Source of the DNA: Pseudomonas sp. ACN8
GTDB lineage: Bacteria; Pseudomonadota; Gammaproteobacteria; Pseudomonadales; Pseudomonadaceae
Length of the DNA stretch: 64,000 bases
Direction of reading: 5' to 3'
NCBI RefSeq assembly: GCF_002303925.1
Contig: NZ_MRCS01000023.1
Coordinates: 1 to 64,000 of the forward strand
Part shown: positions 25,743-33,931 of the stretch, piece after piece
Numbering within the stretch: position 1 is the stretch's first letter
Layout of the letters: every line of letters begins with the position of its first letter
The notes under the pieces: model-generated
The model's database searches: none
What the model was told of the DNA's origin: nothing
What the model saw: the letters and a program-made list of their open reading frames with translations, nothing else
Program-made: the position numbers and the translations under genes

Positions 25743-26801
25743 TCAGACCTCCATGACCCGTTTCAATGCCGCGCCCACTCGGGACGGGCCTGGGAAATAC
25801 GCCCACTCTTGCGCGTGCGGGTAAGGGGTGTCCCAACCGGTGACGCGTTCGATAGGCGCTTCCAGGTGGTGGAAGCAATGTTCTTGCACCAGCGACACCA
25901 GTTCGGCGCCGAACCCGCAGGTTCGGGTGGCTTCGTGCACCACCACGCAACGGCCGGTCTTTTTCACCGATTTGACGATGGTTTCCAGGTCCAGCGGCCA
26001 CAGGCTGCGCAGGTCGATGACTTCGGCATCGACGCCGCTTTCTTCAGCAGCGACTTGCGACACGTACACGGTGGTGCCGTAGGTCAGCACGGTCACGTCC
26101 TTGCCCGGACGGGTGATCGCAGCGACGTCCAGCGGCACGGTGTAGTAACCGTCCGGCACTTGCGCGGCGGGGTGCTTCGACCACGGGGTTACCGGGCGGT
26201 CGTGGTGACCGTCGAACGGGCCGTTGTACAGGCGTTTCGGCTCGAGGAAGATCACCGGGTCATCGTTTTCGATGGAGGCGATCAACAGGCCCTTGGCGTC
26301 GTACGGGTTGGACGGCATCACCGTGCGCAAGCCGCAGACCTGGGTGAACATCGCCTCGATGCTCTGGCTGTGGGTCTGGCCGCCGTAGATGCCGCCGCCG
26401 CAAGGCATGCGCAGGGTCATCGGTGCGGTGAACTCGCCGGCCGAGCGGTAACGCAGGCGGGCGGCTTCGGAAATGATCTGGTCGGAGGCCGGGTACACGT
26501 AGTCGGCGAACTGGATTTCAGCGACCGGACGCAGACCGTAGGCGCCCATGCCCACGGCGACACCGACGATGCCGCTTTCGGAGATCGGCGCGTCGAACAC
26601 CCGGGAGGTGCCGTACTTGGTCTGCAGGCCTTCGGTGCAGCGGAACACGCCGCCGAAGTAGCCCACGTCCTGGCCGAAGACCACGACGTTGTCGTCACGT
26701 TCAAGCATCACATCCATGGCCGAGCGCAGGGCCTGGATCATGGTCATGGTGGTCGTGGTCATGGCGGTTTCCAGCTCGATATTGTTGTTGTGATCGTTCA
26801 T
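25743..26801 (-). CDS. bkdA2: 2-oxoisovalerate dehydrogenase E1 beta
   Basis: A 352-residue transketolase-like beta subunit that pairs with BkdA1 to decarboxylate branched-chain 2-keto acids with thiamine diphosphate. Conserved parts include ALRSAMDVMLERDDNVVVFGQDVG, the EIQFADYVYPASDQI segment, and VVVHEATRTCGFGAELV in the C-terminal transketolase domain. The ATG starts 1 nt after the bkdA1 stop codon and the stop abuts bkdB, so the genes form one tight operon. Confidence 0.96.
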   Translation of the reverse strand: MNDHNNNIELETAMTTTTMTMIQALRSAMDVMLERDDNVVVFGQDVGYFGGVFRCTEGLQTKYGTSRVFDAPISESGIVGVAVGMGAYGLRPVAEIQFADYVYPASDQIISEAARLRYRSAGEFTAPMTLRMPCGGGIYGGQTHSQSIEAMFTQVCGLRTVMPSNPYDAKGLLIASIENDDPVIFLEPKRLYNGPFDGHHDRPVTPWSKHPAAQVPDGYYTVPLDVAAITRPGKDVTVLTYGTTVYVSQVAAEESGVDAEVIDLRSLWPLDLETIVKSVKKTGRCVVVHEATRTCGFGAELVSLVQEHCFHHLEAPIERVTGWDTPYPHAQEWAYFPGPSRVGAALKRVMEV

Positions 26802-26802
26802 G

Positions 26803-28038
26803 TCAGATCCCCAACTCTTGACGCTGGCGCTTCAAGTGCTCCGGCATCTCTTTGTAGACGTCCTCGAACATGGTCGCGGCGCTCGGAATCTGGCCACCGG
26901 CGAGGGTGCCGTACTGTTCGGCTTCTTTCTGTGCGGCGATCACTTCGGCTTCCAGCTCGGCGCTGACGGCGGCGTGTTCCTCTTCGGACCACTGGCCGAT
27001 CTTGATCAGGTGCTGCTTGAGGCGCGCAATCGGATCACCCAGCGGGAAGTGGCTCCAGTCATCGGCGGGACGGTATTTGGAAGGATCATCAGACGTCGAG
27101 TGCGGGCCGGCGCGGTAGGTGACCCATTCGATCATGGTTGGGCCCAGACCGCGGCGCGCACGTTCGGCGGCCCAGGCGGAGGCGGCGTAGACCGCGTAGA
27201 AGTCGTTGCCGTCGACCCGTAGGGAGGCAATACCGCAACCGACGCCACGACCGGCGAAGGTGGTGGCTTCACCGCCGGCAATCGCCTGGAAGGTCGAAAT
27301 AGCCCACTGGTTGTTGACCACGTTGAGAATCACCGGCGCGCGGTACACATGGGCGAACGTCAGGGCGGTGTGGAAGTCCGACTCGGCGGTGGCGCCGTCG
27401 CCGATCCACGCCGAGGCGATTTTGGTGTCGCCCTTGATCGCCGAAGCCATGCCCCAGCCCACGCCTTGAATGAACTGGGTGGCGAGGTTGCCGGAAATGG
27501 TGAAGAAACCGGCGTCCTTGACCGAGTACATGATCGGCAATTGCCGGCCCTTGAGCGGATCGCGCTCGTTGGACAGCAACTGGCAGATCAGGTCGACCAG
27601 CGGTACGTCGCGGGCCATCAGGATGCTTTGCTGGCGGTAGGTCGGGAAACACATGTCGTCGATGTTCAGGGCCAGGGCCTGGGCGCTGCCGATGGCTTCT
27701 TCGCCAAGGCTCTGCATGTAGAACGACATCTTTTTCTGACGCTGGGCGACCACCATGCGGTTGTCGTAGATGCGGGTCTTGAGCATGGCACGCATGCCCT
27801 TGCGCAGTATCGCCACCGGCACGTCTTCAGCCCAGGGGCCGTGGGCGTTGCCCTGGTCGTCGAGCACGCGGATCAGGCCGCGGGCCAGGTCAGCGGTGTC
27901 AGCCGGTTCAACATCGATTTGGGGTTTGCGCACCGTGCCCGCGTCGGTCAGATGCAGGTAGGAGAAGTCGGTTTTGCATCCTGGACGGCCCGAGGGTTCT
28001 GGGACGTGCAGGCGCAGCGGTTCATACGCTTGGGTCAT
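26803..28038 (-). CDS. bkdA1: 2-oxoisovalerate dehydrogenase E1 alpha
   Basis: A 411-residue thiamine-diphosphate subunit. The ThDP-binding motif begins with GDGATAESDFHTAL and ends in NVVNNQWAIS (about 225-255), and the phosphorylatable-loop-like region YRAGPHSTSDDPSKYR (about 320-335) is present. Residues 1-90 form the N-terminal extension typical of the Pseudomonas enzyme. It is the first gene of bkdA1-bkdA2-bkdB-lpdV, divergent from bkdR across 185 bp. The operon is known in P. putida to be activated by BkdR with branched-chain amino acids as effectors. Confidence 0.96.
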   Translation of the reverse strand: MTQAYEPLRLHVPEPSGRPGCKTDFSYLHLTDAGTVRKPQIDVEPADTADLARGLIRVLDDQGNAHGPWAEDVPVAILRKGMRAMLKTRIYDNRMVVAQRQKKMSFYMQSLGEEAIGSAQALALNIDDMCFPTYRQQSILMARDVPLVDLICQLLSNERDPLKGRQLPIMYSVKDAGFFTISGNLATQFIQGVGWGMASAIKGDTKIASAWIGDGATAESDFHTALTFAHVYRAPVILNVVNNQWAISTFQAIAGGEATTFAGRGVGCGIASLRVDGNDFYAVYAASAWAAERARRGLGPTMIEWVTYRAGPHSTSDDPSKYRPADDWSHFPLGDPIARLKQHLIKIGQWSEEEHAAVSAELEAEVIAAQKEAEQYGTLAGGQIPSAATMFEDVYKEMPEHLKRQRQELGI

Positions 28039-28180
28039 GGCTTCTACGCTCGATCTTGTGAATTTCTTGTAGTGAGCTGACAGATTTCGTTCGGTAGAAG
28101 AAATCTTGTCCTACAACAATCATAGGCCCGGCCAAGAAGAATATTTCTCTCTGTTTCATTGCCTTGAAGCTCATTTGCAG

Positions 28181-28220
28181 ATAAAAAACCTGCATAAACA
28201 TAAAAAACAGGTGGTTTTAT
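28181..28220. promoter_or_regulatory. AT-rich inverted repeat, candidate BkdR site
   Basis: ATAAAAAACCTG and CAGGTGGTTTTAT form an imperfect inverted repeat 3 nt before the bkdR start. The whole 28039-28223 gap is AT-rich, as expected for Lrp-type binding. Autorepression by BkdR is a plausible role. Confidence 0.5.
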
Positions 28221-28223
28221 CTC

Positions 28224-28709
28224 ATGCGCAAACTGGACCGTACCGACATCGGCATTCTCAACAGCCTTCAGGAGAACGCACGCATCACCAACGCCGACCT
28301 GGCGCGTTCGGTGAACCTGTCGCCGACCCCGTGTTTCAACCGGGTCAAGGCCATGGAAGAGCTGGGGGTGATTCGCGAGCAAGTGACGTTGCTGGATGCC
28401 GACCTGCTGGGGCTGCATGTGAACGTGTTCATTCACGTCAGCCTGGAGAAACAGGTGGAGGAGGCGTTGCAGCATTTCGAAGAGGCGATTTCCGATCGCC
28501 CCGAGGTGATGGAGTGCTACCTGATGGCCGGCGACCCGGACTATCTGATCCGGGTGCTGGTGCCGACCATCCAGTCGCTGGAGCGCTTCATGATGGACTT
28601 TCTGACCAAGGTGCCGGGGGTGGCGAACATCCGTTCGAGCTTTGCGCTCAAGCAGGTGCGCTATAAAACAGCGCTGCCGTTGCCGGCCAATGGGTTGACG
28701 TTGCCGTAG
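28224..28709 (+). CDS. bkdR: Lrp-family regulator BkdR
   Basis: A 161-residue leucine-responsive-type regulator. The N-terminal helix-turn-helix is LDRTDIGILNSLQENARITN followed by ADLARSVNLSPTPCFNRVKA (residues 4-45), and the C-terminal RAM ligand-binding domain (about 70-150) includes VMECYLMAGDPDYLIRV. In P. putida the orthologue activates the divergent bkd operon in response to L-branched-chain amino acids. The stop codon TAG (28707-28709) is part of the flanking REP palindrome, so the REP sets the C-terminus. Confidence 0.95.
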   Translation: MRKLDRTDIGILNSLQENARITNADLARSVNLSPTPCFNRVKAMEELGVIREQVTLLDADLLGLHVNVFIHVSLEKQVEEALQHFEEAISDRPEVMECYLMAGDPDYLIRVLVPTIQSLERFMMDFLTKVPGVANIRSSFALKQVRYKTALPLPANGLTLP

Positions 28710-28806
28710 GAGCGAGCTTGCTCGCGAAAAACCTGAGGGCACCGCGGGGCGTCAGGTTTGCCGCGTTATCGTTGACGTTTTTCGCGAGCAAGCTCGCTCC
28801 TACAGG
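28707..28806. repeat. REPIN, spacer family A
   Basis: Arms are at 28707-28730 and 28780-28806. It fills the whole gap between convergent bkdR and the persulfide dioxygenase gene, supplying the bkdR stop codon and abutting the other stop. Confidence 0.9.
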
Positions 28807-29670
28807 TCAGAGTTTGTTCAAGGGGATTTTCAGGTAGGTCACGCCATTGTCTTCGGCTGGCGGCAAATTCCCCGCCCGCACATTCACCTGGATCGCCGGC
28901 AGCAACAGCGTCGGCATTCCCAACCCCTCATCACGCCGGGTGCGCATGGCAACGAAGGCGGTTTCATCAATGCCGTCGCGCACGTGGATGTTGTTCTTGC
29001 GCTGGTCGCCAACGGTGGTCATGCACTCCGGTGCGCGGCCTTCGGGCGGGTAGTCGTGGCACACGTAGAGGCGCACGCTGGCGGGGAAGGCCAGCAGTTT
29101 CTGGATCGAGGCAAACATCTGGTTGGCATTGCCGCCGGGAAAGTCGCAGCGCGCGGTGCCCACGTCCGGCATGAACAGTGTATCGCCGACCAGGATCACA
29201 TCGTTGCCGATCAGGTAGGCCATGTCCGCCGGGGTATGGCCGGGCACGTGCAGGGCGGTCGCCTTGAGGTTGCCGATCATGAACGATTCGTCGGGGGTGA
29301 ACAGGTGATCGAACTGCGAACCGTCGATGCGAAAGGATGGCTCCAGATTGAACAGCGCCTTGAACACGTCCTGGACCTTGCTGATCGACTCGCCAATGGC
29401 AATTTTGCCGCCAAGCACCCTGCGCAGATACGGCGCTGCGGACAGGTGATCGGCATGGGCGTGGGTTTCCAGTAACCATTGCACTTGCAGATTGTGGGTG
29501 CGGACGAAGGCGATGATTTTCTCGGCCTGGGTGGTTGCGGTACGCCCGGCGGCACCGTCGTAGTCGAGCACGGGGTCGACAATCGCACACTGCCCGCCAT
29601 CGGCCTCGTAGACCACGTAGCTGTAGGTCGAGGAGGCGGGGTCGAGGAAAGCTTCAATCAGCGCGGGCAT
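28807..29670 (-). CDS. MBL-fold persulfide dioxygenase (Blh/ETHE1-like)
   Basis: A 287-residue metallo-beta-lactamase-fold protein. The metal site is LLETHAHADHLSAA (T-H-x-H-x-D-H), with further ligands in HVPGHTPADMAY and LVGDTLFMPDVGTARCDFPGG. The DxGTxRxDxxGG pattern is typical of the ETHE1/Blh persulfide dioxygenases, which oxidise glutathione persulfide to sulfite. It is divergent from a BigR-type ArsR repressor and near a sulfite exporter, the standard bigR-blh context. The ATG at 29670 is preferred; a GTG two codons upstream is possible. Confidence 0.9.
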   Translation of the reverse strand: MPALIEAFLDPASSTYSYVVYEADGGQCAIVDPVLDYDGAAGRTATTQAEKIIAFVRTHNLQVQWLLETHAHADHLSAAPYLRRVLGGKIAIGESISKVQDVFKALFNLEPSFRIDGSQFDHLFTPDESFMIGNLKATALHVPGHTPADMAYLIGNDVILVGDTLFMPDVGTARCDFPGGNANQMFASIQKLLAFPASVRLYVCHDYPPEGRAPECMTTVGDQRKNNIHVRDGIDETAFVAMRTRRDEGLGMPTLLLPAIQVNVRAGNLPPAEDNGVTYLKIPLNKL

Positions 29671-29720
29671 GGACACGAACCTGTGCAGGGGGAGAAAAGT
29701 CAGTCATGGGTTGCAACACT

Positions 29721-29736
29721 TTATGTAAAGACATAA
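29721..29736. promoter_or_regulatory. candidate BigR operator
   Basis: TTATGTAAAGACATAA is an inverted repeat (6-bp arms, 4-bp spacer) in the 103-bp divergent region between the dioxygenase and bigR. It is the only strong AT-rich dyad there, as expected for an ArsR-family repressor. Confidence 0.55.
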
Positions 29737-29773
29737 TGTTCGCAGCTTAAGTGACGTTGAAGGCATCCTGCAA

Positions 29774-30115
29774 ATGCAATCCAGTCTGAACGAATGTGAA
29801 GTCGCCCAATTGCGCGCCTCGGCCTCCAAGGCGTGTGCGCTGCTCAAGGCCCTGGCCAATGAGGATCGCCTGCTGATCCTGTGCCAGTTGACCCAGGGCG
29901 AACGCAATGTGGGCGAGCTGGAAAAAATGACCGGCGTGCGTCAACCGACCCTGTCCCAGCAATTGGGGATCCTGCGCGATGAAGGACTGGTCGCCACCCG
30001 TCGTGAAGGCAAGTACATTTTTTACGGTCTCGCCAGTCACGAAGTGATCCAGGTGATGAAAACCCTCTCCGGGCTTTATTGCGGGGCGGTGCTTAAAAGC
30101 TGGGTTCAACCCTGA
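29774..30115 (+). CDS. bigR: BigR-type ArsR sulfide-responsive repressor
   Basis: A 113-residue ArsR-family winged helix (LKALANEDRLLILCQLTQGE, then VRQPTLSQQLGILRDEGLV). Two cysteines, Cys37 in the second helix and Cys103 near the C-terminus (LYCGAVL), match the redox pair that forms a tetrasulfide or disulfide in BigR/SqrR when persulfides accumulate, releasing DNA. There is no metal-binding motif. Its targets are likely the divergent dioxygenase and the downstream SQR remnant/TauE genes. Confidence 0.88.
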   Translation: MQSSLNECEVAQLRASASKACALLKALANEDRLLILCQLTQGERNVGELEKMTGVRQPTLSQQLGILRDEGLVATRREGKYIFYGLASHEVIQVMKTLSGLYCGAVLKSWVQP

Positions 30116-30136
30116 TCCTGTTCAACACACCGAACC

Positions 30137-30237
30137 TGTGGGAGCGAGCCTGCTCGCGATGGACGTAATGGCACCGCGTTTATACAGATAACACGCGTGA
30201 TCGTTAGCGACCATCGCGAGCAGGCTCGCTCCTACAG
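30137..30237. repeat. REPIN, spacer family A
   Basis: Arms are at 30137-30162 and 30211-30237, with a spacer of about 49 bp related to those at 2918 and 45124. It lies between bigR and the SQR remnant. Confidence 0.9.
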
Positions 30238-30257
30238 TGCAGCAAAAGGAACAAGCA

Positions 30258-30410
30258 ATGAACGATCAACACTGGGGCCCATCCATCAGTGCAGATATCG
30301 TGGTCATCGACGGCGGCGGTACGGCGGGTATCGGCTTTTTCGCCAGCCTGCTCAAGCGTAGTCCGCATCTGAACATCACCGTGATCGAACCCGACTCCCG
30401 GCACTACTGA
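30258..30410 (+). pseudogene. N-terminal remnant of sulfide:quinone oxidoreductase-like FAD protein
   Basis: An ATG with a good ribosome site (AAAGGA, 5 nt spacing) opens 50 codons that read as the start of an FAD/NAD(P)-dependent oxidoreductase. SADIVVIDGGGTAGIGFFAS is the Rossmann GxGxxG strand-helix (first glycine changed to D-G-G-G-T), followed by SPHLNITVIEPDSRHY, the second strand with its acidic end. In SQR-like proteins this continues for about 350 more residues; here a TGA follows at once and tauE begins 9 nt later. The rest of the gene is gone, so it is most simply a deletion remnant. A functional 50-residue peptide cannot be excluded. Confidence 0.75.
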
Positions 30411-30419
30411 GAATTCCTT

Positions 30420-31226
30420 ATGTTGCTGGCAAGTCTGTTTGGTGTAGTGATGGGGTTGGTGCTCGGCTTGACGGGCGCCGGCGGCGGTATCCTTGCGGTC
30501 CCGGCGCTGGTGTTGGGGTTGGGCTGGAGCATGACCCAGGCCGCTCCGGTGGCGTTGTTCGCGGTGGGCAGTGCGGCCGCGGTCGGTGCCATCGACGGTT
30601 TGCGCCATGGTCTGGTGCGTTATCGCGCGGCGCTGCTGATCGCCGCGCTGGGCGCAGTGTTTTCGCCGCTGGGCATCTACTTTGCCCACCGGTTGCCGGA
30701 AAAAATCCTGATGATCCTGTTCAGTCTGCTGATGGTCGTGGTGGCCGGGCGGATGTTGCGCCGCGAGCGCAAGGACCAGGGCCCCAGCGACCACGGCCAG
30801 GCCAACTGGGGCCAGAAGAACTGCATGCTCGATCAACAGACCGGGCGCTTTTCCTGGACCGCCAAATGCACCGCGACCCTTGCCGCGCTCGGGGCGGTGA
30901 CCGGCGTGGTCTCGGGATTACTGGGGGTGGGCGGCGGCTTTCTGATTGTCCCGGCCTTCAAGCAACTGACCGACGTGCAGATGCGCGGGATCATCGCCAC
31001 TTCGCTGATGGTGATCAGCCTGATTTCGGCTATCGGCGTGATCGGCGCGTTCAATGCCGGGGTGCGCATCGATGGCTTGGGCATTGCCTTCATCGTCTCC
31101 AGCATCGTTGGCATGATCATCGGCCGCAAGCTCTGCGCCCGGGTGCCGGCGCGGGCGTTGCAGCTCGGGTTCGCCAGCATCTGCATCGTGGTCGCCGGTT
31201 ACATGCTGTTCAGGGCCAACGCCTGA
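30420..31226 (+). CDS. TauE/SafE family sulfite or sulfonate exporter
   Basis: A 268-residue inner-membrane protein with eight hydrophobic segments in two repeats, each opening with the family motif: GLTGAGGGILAVPALVLG (about 15-32) and GLLGVGGGFLIVPAF (about 166-180). The central loop (about 115-145) is hydrophilic. In bigR loci it exports the sulfite made from persulfide by the dioxygenase. The start lies 9 nt after the SQR remnant's stop with only a weak ribosome site, so translation may be coupled to that remnant. Confidence 0.9.
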   Translation: MLLASLFGVVMGLVLGLTGAGGGILAVPALVLGLGWSMTQAAPVALFAVGSAAAVGAIDGLRHGLVRYRAALLIAALGAVFSPLGIYFAHRLPEKILMILFSLLMVVVAGRMLRRERKDQGPSDHGQANWGQKNCMLDQQTGRFSWTAKCTATLAALGAVTGVVSGLLGVGGGFLIVPAFKQLTDVQMRGIIATSLMVISLISAIGVIGAFNAGVRIDGLGIAFIVSSIVGMIIGRKLCARVPARALQLGFASICIVVAGYMLFRANA

Positions 31227-31238
31227 TCGGTAGCGGTT

Positions 31239-31265
31239 CCTGTGGACGCCAGTGGGGTCCACAGG
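31239..31265 (+). terminator. hairpin after tauE
   Basis: A 9-bp stem CCTGTGGAC/GTCCACAGG with a 9-nt loop begins 12 bp after the stop. There is no T-run, so it is a weak intrinsic terminator or an mRNA-end stabiliser. Confidence 0.45.
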
Positions 31266-31434
31266 CCTACGCCCTAAGTGGCGAGCCTTGCCGACCAGCG
31301 GTCTTACACCATAGCGGTCACGCACCGCCGGCCCATCCAAAGCACCTGCAAACCAGCCCCAAGGCAGCGTATGGCACCGCTCGTCAGGTTTCGATAATCG
31401 CCTCCGACACTCAGTCCCCGTTTCGGAGCGCGCC

Positions 31435-32619
31435 ATGCACAACAATAAGAACGTCACGCATCGTTTTCTGCCGGCCTTCATCGCCAGCCTGTCTGCTCTC
31501 GGCCTGAGCCAGATGGCCGAGGCGGATATCATGCTGTACGACAAGGACCAGACCACGTTCTCCACCGACGGCTACATCAACGCCTTCTACGTGAACAGCG
31601 ATGTCGACCGCGCAGGCGATCAGTTCGACCGTCGACAGTCGCGGGTCAAAATGGGCTTTTTGCCCAACTACCTGGGGTTCAACATGGGCAAGCAGGTAGA
31701 CGACCTCAAGCTCGGTGCCCGCGCCTCGTTCTGGGTCACCATCAACGACAGCCAGACCAACGGCACCGACACCGCCATCGATGTGCGGCAGTTCTTCGGC
31801 ACCGTGGCCAACCCGGAGTGGGGCGAAGTGCTGATCGGCAAAGACTTCGGGCTGTTCGCCCGTTCCAACATCCTGCTCGACGAAATGCTCGCCGGTTACG
31901 GTCAGGTCAGCGATACGCTGGGGCTGGTGGATGGCGGCGGGGTGTCGTTCGGCAACATCGGCACCGGTTACCCGTATCCGTTCCCGACCTCGCAGATCAC
32001 CTATCGCACCCCGGTGATGGACGGTCTGCGCGTGGCGGTCGGCATCATGGACCCGGTGGACACCAACGACAGCAGCCCGACGGGCAAGGCCTACCAGGAA
32101 AACCCGCGTACCGAGAGCGAGGTCACCTATCAGTTCGACCTGGCCGGGGCCAAGATCTACAGCTGGGTCAACGGCAGCTACCAGACCTCGGACAACACCG
32201 ATTCCACGGTCGAGACCGTCACCTCCAAGGGTGTCGGGTACGGCGTGCAGGCGAAGATGGGCGGCTTGTCCCTCACCGGGTCCGGTTTCCAGGCCAAGGG
32301 CATCAACCCGTTTTTCACCAACAATGCCGGCGAGCCGACCCTGCGCAACGTCGACAGCGACGGCTACCTGATGCAGGGCTCCTACAAACTGGGCAAGAAC
32401 CGCCTGGCCTTGTCCTATGGCAAGACCAATGACGATGGCAACGGCGTGGTCGGCAGCGGCGCGGACTACGAGACCCGCGGCATCGCGTTGTTCCATGACG
32501 TCAACGACAACCTCAAGCTGGTGGCCGAGTACAACCAGTTCGAAATCAACGGCCACGACACCGACGAGCAGAACGAAGACACCGACACCTTTGCCGTGGG
32601 CGCGGTGCTGACCTGGTAA
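31435..32619 (+). CDS. outer-membrane porin
   Basis: A 394-residue beta-barrel protein. The export signal (about 1-30, NVTHRFLPAFIASLSALG...AEA) is followed by alternating amphipathic strands of the 16-stranded trimeric porin type, for example STDGYINAFYVNSD, DQFDRRQSRVKMGF and GVGYGVQAKMGGL. It ends in the outer-membrane insertion signature with terminal tryptophan (FAVGAVLTW). The substrate is unknown; location just ahead of nosP-nahK and the PQQ locus suggests uptake of alcohols or related compounds (inference). The codons after the start form AACAATAAGAA, an Hfq/Crc-type motif. Confidence 0.85.
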   Translation: MHNNKNVTHRFLPAFIASLSALGLSQMAEADIMLYDKDQTTFSTDGYINAFYVNSDVDRAGDQFDRRQSRVKMGFLPNYLGFNMGKQVDDLKLGARASFWVTINDSQTNGTDTAIDVRQFFGTVANPEWGEVLIGKDFGLFARSNILLDEMLAGYGQVSDTLGLVDGGGVSFGNIGTGYPYPFPTSQITYRTPVMDGLRVAVGIMDPVDTNDSSPTGKAYQENPRTESEVTYQFDLAGAKIYSWVNGSYQTSDNTDSTVETVTSKGVGYGVQAKMGGLSLTGSGFQAKGINPFFTNNAGEPTLRNVDSDGYLMQGSYKLGKNRLALSYGKTNDDGNGVVGSGADYETRGIALFHDVNDNLKLVAEYNQFEINGHDTDEQNEDTDTFAVGAVLTW

Positions 32620-32701
32620 CCCCGGGAGGTGGCCCTGGCCGTGCGCATCGCGGCGAGGGTCGCCAACCGTCTCATCCCATCGAAGCGGCTACCCGCTACC
32701 C

Positions 32702-32713
32702 AAGTAGCATTCG
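32702..32713 (+). promoter_or_regulatory. AAGTAGCATTCG promoter element, nosP copy
   Basis: This 12-mer recurs exactly 68 bp before pqqA (49094-49105); here it is 61 bp before nosP. GCATTC also appears before exaC and ercA. It is a candidate shared promoter or regulator element. Confidence 0.45.
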
Positions 32714-32773
32714 TCGCACCCCACAGACTTCGTACACTCGTGCCTCATACACACGCACCTGCGGGAGGTAAGG

Positions 32774-33931
32774 ATGCAGCAGAGCGAAGGCGTCGTCAGT
32801 GCAATGTCCCAGGCCACCGATGCCCGGCAGGTCGCGCAGGAACTGGCACGCCAGTTGTTGCATCCGCACCTGGGGTTCGTGCTGTTCTTCTGTTCCGCCG
32901 AGTACGACTTGCAGGCGCTGGGCCAGGCCTTGCAGCAAAGCTTCGGCGGCATCCGCCTGGCGGGCTGCACCAGTGCCGGGGAAATCACCCCGCTGGGCTA
33001 CGGGCGCAATTGCGTGACAGCGGTGGGTTTCGATCACCGGCACTTTTCCATCGCGATCGAGCTGATCGACCAGATGGAGCACTTCAGCCTGATCGACGCC
33101 CAGCAAATGGTCGAGCGCCTGGTCAGTGGCTGTCGCAGCAACACCCTGGCCCCGATCAAGGGCAACAGCTTTGCCCTGACCCTGCTCGATGGCCTGTCCA
33201 GCCGCGAAGAAATGGTCCTGGCGGCCTTGAGCGCGGCATTGGGCGACATTCCGCATTTCGGCGGCTCGGCCGGCGACGACAACTACCTGACCCATACCCA
33301 TGTGTACTTCGATGGCGAGTTCCACAGCGGCGCGGCCGTGGTGGTGCTGGTCAATACCTGGCTGGATTTCGAAGTGTTCACCACCCACCACGTGTTGCCC
33401 CGCGCCGAGAAACTGGTGGTCACCGGTGCCGACAGCACCTTGCGCCGGGTCTTCGAACTCAATGCCGAGCCGGCCGCCGAGGAGTACGCCCGGCACATCG
33501 GCGTGCCGGTGGCGCAGCTCGATCACCGGATCTTCGCCGCGCACCCGTTGGCGGTGCGGATCAACCAGCAGTACTACGTGCGGGCCATCCAGCAGGTGCA
33601 TCCGGACCTGAGCCTGAGTTTCTACTGCGCCGTGGAAAACGGCATCGTCCTCACCGCCATGACCCCTGGGCCGATGCTGCCAAACCTGCAGAGCCTGTTC
33701 GAAGGGTTGCAGGAACGCCTGGGGGATTTGCTGCTGACCATCGGTTGCGACTGTTTCCTGCGGCGTCTGGAACTCGAAGACGACGGCAGTCTCGATCAGA
33801 TCGGCACGTTTTTGCGCGAGCAACGGGTGATGGGGTTCAACACCTATGGAGAACAGTTCAATGGCATGCACATCAACCAGACCTTCACCGGCGTTGCCAT
33901 TGCCCGTGGCCGTGCCCCAGGACATCGCTGA
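32774..33931 (+). CDS. nosP: FIST-domain sensor NosP
   Basis: A 385-residue cytoplasmic FIST protein (FIST_N about 30-230, FIST_C about 240-370). Recognisable pieces are GGIRLAGCTSAGEITPLGYG, FGGSAGDDNYL and FNTYGEQFNGMHINQTF. The orthologue in P. aeruginosa (NosP) is a heme-based nitric-oxide sensor that controls autophosphorylation of the kinase encoded next to it. GGAGG lies 5 nt upstream of the ATG. It overlaps the nahK start, so the two are cotranscribed and probably translationally coupled. Confidence 0.9.
   Translation: MQQSEGVVSAMSQATDARQVAQELARQLLHPHLGFVLFFCSAEYDLQALGQALQQSFGGIRLAGCTSAGEITPLGYGRNCVTAVGFDHRHFSIAIELIDQMEHFSLIDAQQMVERLVSGCRSNTLAPIKGNSFALTLLDGLSSREEMVLAALSAALGDIPHFGGSAGDDNYLTHTHVYFDGEFHSGAAVVVLVNTWLDFEVFTTHHVLPRAEKLVVTGADSTLRRVFELNAEPAAEEYARHIGVPVAQLDHRIFAAHPLAVRINQQYYVRAIQQVHPDLSLSFYCAVENGIVLTAMTPGPMLPNLQSLFEGLQERLGDLLLTIGCDCFLRRLELEDDGSLDQIGTFLREQRVMGFNTYGEQFNGMHINQTFTGVAIARGRAPGHR

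Noticed and set aside
23760..26966. Plus-strand open frame of 1068 codons opposite bkdB-bkdA2
   Set aside because: It is antisense to four well-supported bkd genes, has glycine/histidine/glutamine-rich shadow composition, no ribosome site and no domain.
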